From Epiperipatus broadwayi (Eukaryota > Onychophora > Udeonychophora > Euonychophora > Peripatidae), in assembly GCA_028023455.1 (NCBI GenBank), contig JAQFVV010000030.1:3860501-3924500 (forward strand): a DNA stretch of 64,000 nt, read 5' to 3'. Below, piece after piece: positions 61,691-64,000 of this stretch. The position numbers and the translations under genes were made by a program. The notes beneath the pieces were generated by a model, which worked only from the letters and a program-made list of their open reading frames with translations, was not told where the DNA came from and ran no database searches. Every line of letters starts with the position of its first letter. The first letter of the stretch is position 1.

Positions 61691-61989
61691 ATAAGTTTTT
61701 ATTTTATAACGTCTTGCGTGCGATTATAATTATGATAGAATGACAGCCTGTTAAGCTAGCCGCGCAGACGCTGTGAGAATGTTATTAATAAATGAATACC
61801 TTTGAACAACCACATGATATAGTATTTGTATAAGAGTAAAAAGGAATCCTCTTACCCTTACAACTCAAATGTTTATAAATGAGCAAATCTAAAGTAGTTG
61901 TAATGAAGGTATTCATTTATTAATAACATTCTCACAGCATGTGCACGGCTAGCTTAACAGGCTGTCATTCTATCGTAATCTAATAAGTT
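61685..61989. mobile_element. Palindromic element with 13-bp target duplication, next to a LINE end
   Basis: AATCTAATAAGTT lies at 61685-61697 and 61977-61989. Arms of about 70 bp (61734-61803 and 61905-61974) share GATAGAATGACAGCCTG, TTAAGCTAGCC and GAGAATGTTATTAATAAATG with complements. A loop of about 100 bp contains CCTCTTACCCTTACAACTC. No ribozyme core was seen. The arms are only slightly diverged. Confidence 0.8.
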
Positions 61990-63399
61990 ATAAATGCATG
62001 ACTTTAACCTAAAGCATAAAATTTTACCAAAACTTTTTTTTAATAAAAATATAAAATATTAAAGTTCTTAATCTCACAGAGTTTCTGGTTTGATGGCAAA
62101 TAAATTTAACAAGTAAGTATGTTTTTTTCCAAACACTGGCAACATAATTTAAAAGGCACATATGCATTGACAGTTTTTTTTTTGTAAAGACTTTGGCAAT
62201 GCACACATAAAGAAAATGTTAATAAATGAATGACATTATTTTGTGAATCATCAAACATAATTGACAGGACAGTTTTCAACCCTTTTCACAGCATTACTCT
62301 GGTTTTCTATTTTATCTAAGGCAGATAATTCTTTAAATATATTGATTAATGACACATTCCTTTTTTTCCAATTTTAGAAAGTTTTTCCAAGCAAAATATT
62401 CAATATAGTGGTTTGTTCATAAACATTTCTTTTCAAAATTACCCAGACTTTCTAGGTAAAATATCTAATATAGTAGTTTGCCACACATATCTCTTTTAAT
62501 AATTAAGCAAGTTTTTTGAACAAAACATTCGAATATAATGTGGTTTAGTTGAAATACTTTTATATAGTGGTTTGGTCATAATTTTTTTTTCTAAATTTAA
62601 GCAGGTTTGAAGTAAATATTCACATATAGCAGTTTTCAAAGGGAAGAGCAAGCTTAATAAAATAAATAAATTCTATAATAGTAATCTTTATCAAAATTAG
62701 TATTTAATCCTTAAATGTAATTTACTAATACTCTAAACATAGCATTTTATGAGTCAAAAAGTTTTAAATAATTTTCATTTTAAATTAATTTCTTGAGAGC
62801 ATAAATTAATTTATCAAGCATTTTTTAAATTAAGATGATAATAACTAATTAATTATTGATGATAATGAAATGTCAGTAGTGTCCAAAACAAATGTTTTTC
62901 TTTTTTCTGAATAATTAGTTCCTTTAAATAAATATATTCAAGACATCTCTTTAATAGATAGAAAAACATTTAAAAAGTTTCTGACAATTATTATTATCTT
63001 AACAGGTTATAAAAAATGTTAAAATTGTTTATAGCTAACATTAAAGTAAACTTCCAGTAAATTTACTTTAAAATAAGAAATTTACATAGTTTATGATAAA
63101 CGTAGGACATAAGTAATTGTCCTTAGGTAAAATAGAATAAATTATGTTTGATGCCTGTATGCAATAGTTTTGTAAAATAATGCTTTATTTCATTAGTAAA
63201 CAATTATTTAACATTTACTTTCTAAATTCTTTCTTCAATCTTGCTGATTTAGATTTTCTATTAATTTGAGCTGAGATTTGGCACCTGATTGAGTTTTTTA
63301 CATAGTCATTTTACATGACAAAAAAATTAAACTTATACTTTGACTTTTAATTATTAATGCTTTTCACATGAAGTTGATGGAAAAATAGGTACTTGTGTA
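61990..63399. other. Unassigned AT-rich DNA
   Basis: Contains a loosely repeated motif around 62390-62640 (AATATAGTGGTTTGTTCAT-like, four times, period about 80 bp). No gene. Confidence 0.45.
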
Positions 63400-63591
63400 T
63401 AATTCAACCGATGACGTATTACCCTGAAGGCATATCAGTCTAATCTTGTGATTTTTAAGATAATGTCTCCAAGTGATCTGCGGACACATGTAATCGCTAA
63501 AATGTGTCCGCAGATCACGTGAACACAGTACATTAAAAATCGCAAGATTAGACTGATATGCCTTCAGGGTAATACATCATCGGTTGAATTA
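63400..63591. mobile_element. Double palindrome element
   Basis: Outer arms at 63400-63456 and 63535-63591 (TAATTCAACCGATGACGTAT and complement, with GAAGGCATATCAGTCTAATC). Inside lies a second, separate pair of arms, TGATCTGCGGACACAT at 63474-63489 and its complement at 63502-63517. No clear target duplication and no ribozyme core were found. Confidence 0.75.
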
Positions 63592-63860
63592 TCCAGGTCA
63601 CATGCTAAAAAATATTCAAAAATGAAAAATATCTGACACAGGTCAGGCAAATACTAAAAAAAAAATGTACATGCATGCATCAAAATATTATTCTCAATTT
63701 TAAAATACAGCAGCGCGTAGTGCTGGAATTGATGGGGGGCCTCCGGATGTTTTTGTCGGGCCACAGGCCCAGCGTACACGTATATCAGACATTGTATTAC
63801 TCTCATAGCTGTATGATATAATTCAGAAATTAAAAATAAAATTAAAACGTAATTCAATGT
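63592..63860. other. Unassigned, with one GC-rich patch
   Basis: A patch at 63710-63775 (CAGCAGCGCGTAGTGC, GGGGGGCCTCCGG, GGGCCACAGGCCC) stands out from the AT-rich background. It may be the end of an old transposon. The minus-strand frame over it has no known motif. Confidence 0.35.
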
Positions 63861-63947
63861 AAGTTTGAGAATTGTAGAAATATTAACAAATATTTTTTGT
63901 AAATAAGTTTGAGAATTGTAGAAATATTAACAAAAACTTTTTGTAAA
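63861..63947. repeat. 43-bp direct tandem duplication
   Basis: AAGTTTGAGAATTGTAGAAA and the following 23 bp (ending TTTTTTGTAAAT or close to it) occur twice in a row with a few changes. Confidence 0.85.
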
Positions 63948-64000
63948 TTTTAAATAAACACCTAAATAAAAAAGACGCGATCTAATGCAAATCTGGTATT

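Overview
The window is very AT-rich, gene-poor eukaryotic DNA, almost certainly from an animal. It has no operons, no long open reading frames, many microsatellites, tRNA-derived SINEs, a LINE 3' end, DNA-transposon MITEs, and several decayed Penelope-like element (PLE) fragments with YVDD reverse transcriptase and GIY-YIG endonuclease motifs. I cannot name the species; an AT-rich cnidarian, chelicerate or mollusc would fit. I found no host protein-coding exon that I could defend. The window reads as intergenic or intronic sequence that has collected retroelements.

The dominant theme is a set of PLE-related repeats that carry hammerhead ribozyme (HHR) motifs. Family A (about ten copies, unit about 0.5 kb) contains a type I hammerhead with the order stem I, CTGATGA, stem II, GAAA, very short stem III, ATA, stem I. 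The copy at 3134-3194 (minus strand) has every core base and all three helices. Those at 1786-1849, 20143-20209, 21200-21259 and 59714-59780 are nearly intact. Five other families (B, C, D, E, F) carry recognisable but mostly degenerate hammerhead-like cores at 26842-27111, 32975-33264 and 37052-37896 (B), 9597-9890 and 46709-46845 (C), 33675-33740 (D), 29285-29529 (E) and 16905-17690 (F). Several copies are head-to-tail tandem units of about 420-520 bp, and many are palindromic with a minus-sense part joined to a plus-sense part. At least ten of the elements are flanked by exact direct repeats, nearly all of 12-15 bp. This resembles PLE terminal repeats and the small ribozyme-bearing retroelements called retrozymes.

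Layout: 1-9.6 kb holds family A copies, a probable pogo/Tigger-like MITE and unassigned DNA. 9.6-22 kb holds family C, a palindromic PLE endonuclease pair (14.4-15.7 kb), family F, and three family A copies, one split by a foldback insertion. 22.6-25.3 kb has two pyrimidine-rich tracts around a stretch of different composition. 25.4-38.3 kb is the densest retroelement cluster: head-to-head PLE endonuclease and reverse transcriptase fragments, family B, D and E elements, five copies of a tRNA-only mini-SINE, a hAT MITE with perfect 8-bp target duplication, a PLE remnant with nested insertions, and a tRNA-headed SINE with a PLE-like tail. 38.3-53 kb has a minisatellite, a GATA/GATG array, one more mini-SINE, a tandem family A copy, a mariner/pogo-type MITE and a near-perfect palindrome. 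53-64 kb has a decayed region of unknown origin, two very long AAT arrays, one more family A copy, a LINE 3' end interrupted by a palindrome, and a last palindrome.

How the parts may work together is inference. PLE proteins (reverse transcriptase plus GIY-YIG endonuclease) would supply the machinery, and the short hammerhead repeats and the PLE-tailed SINE would be non-autonomous passengers. All PLE coding fragments here are broken, so any active machinery must lie elsewhere in the genome.
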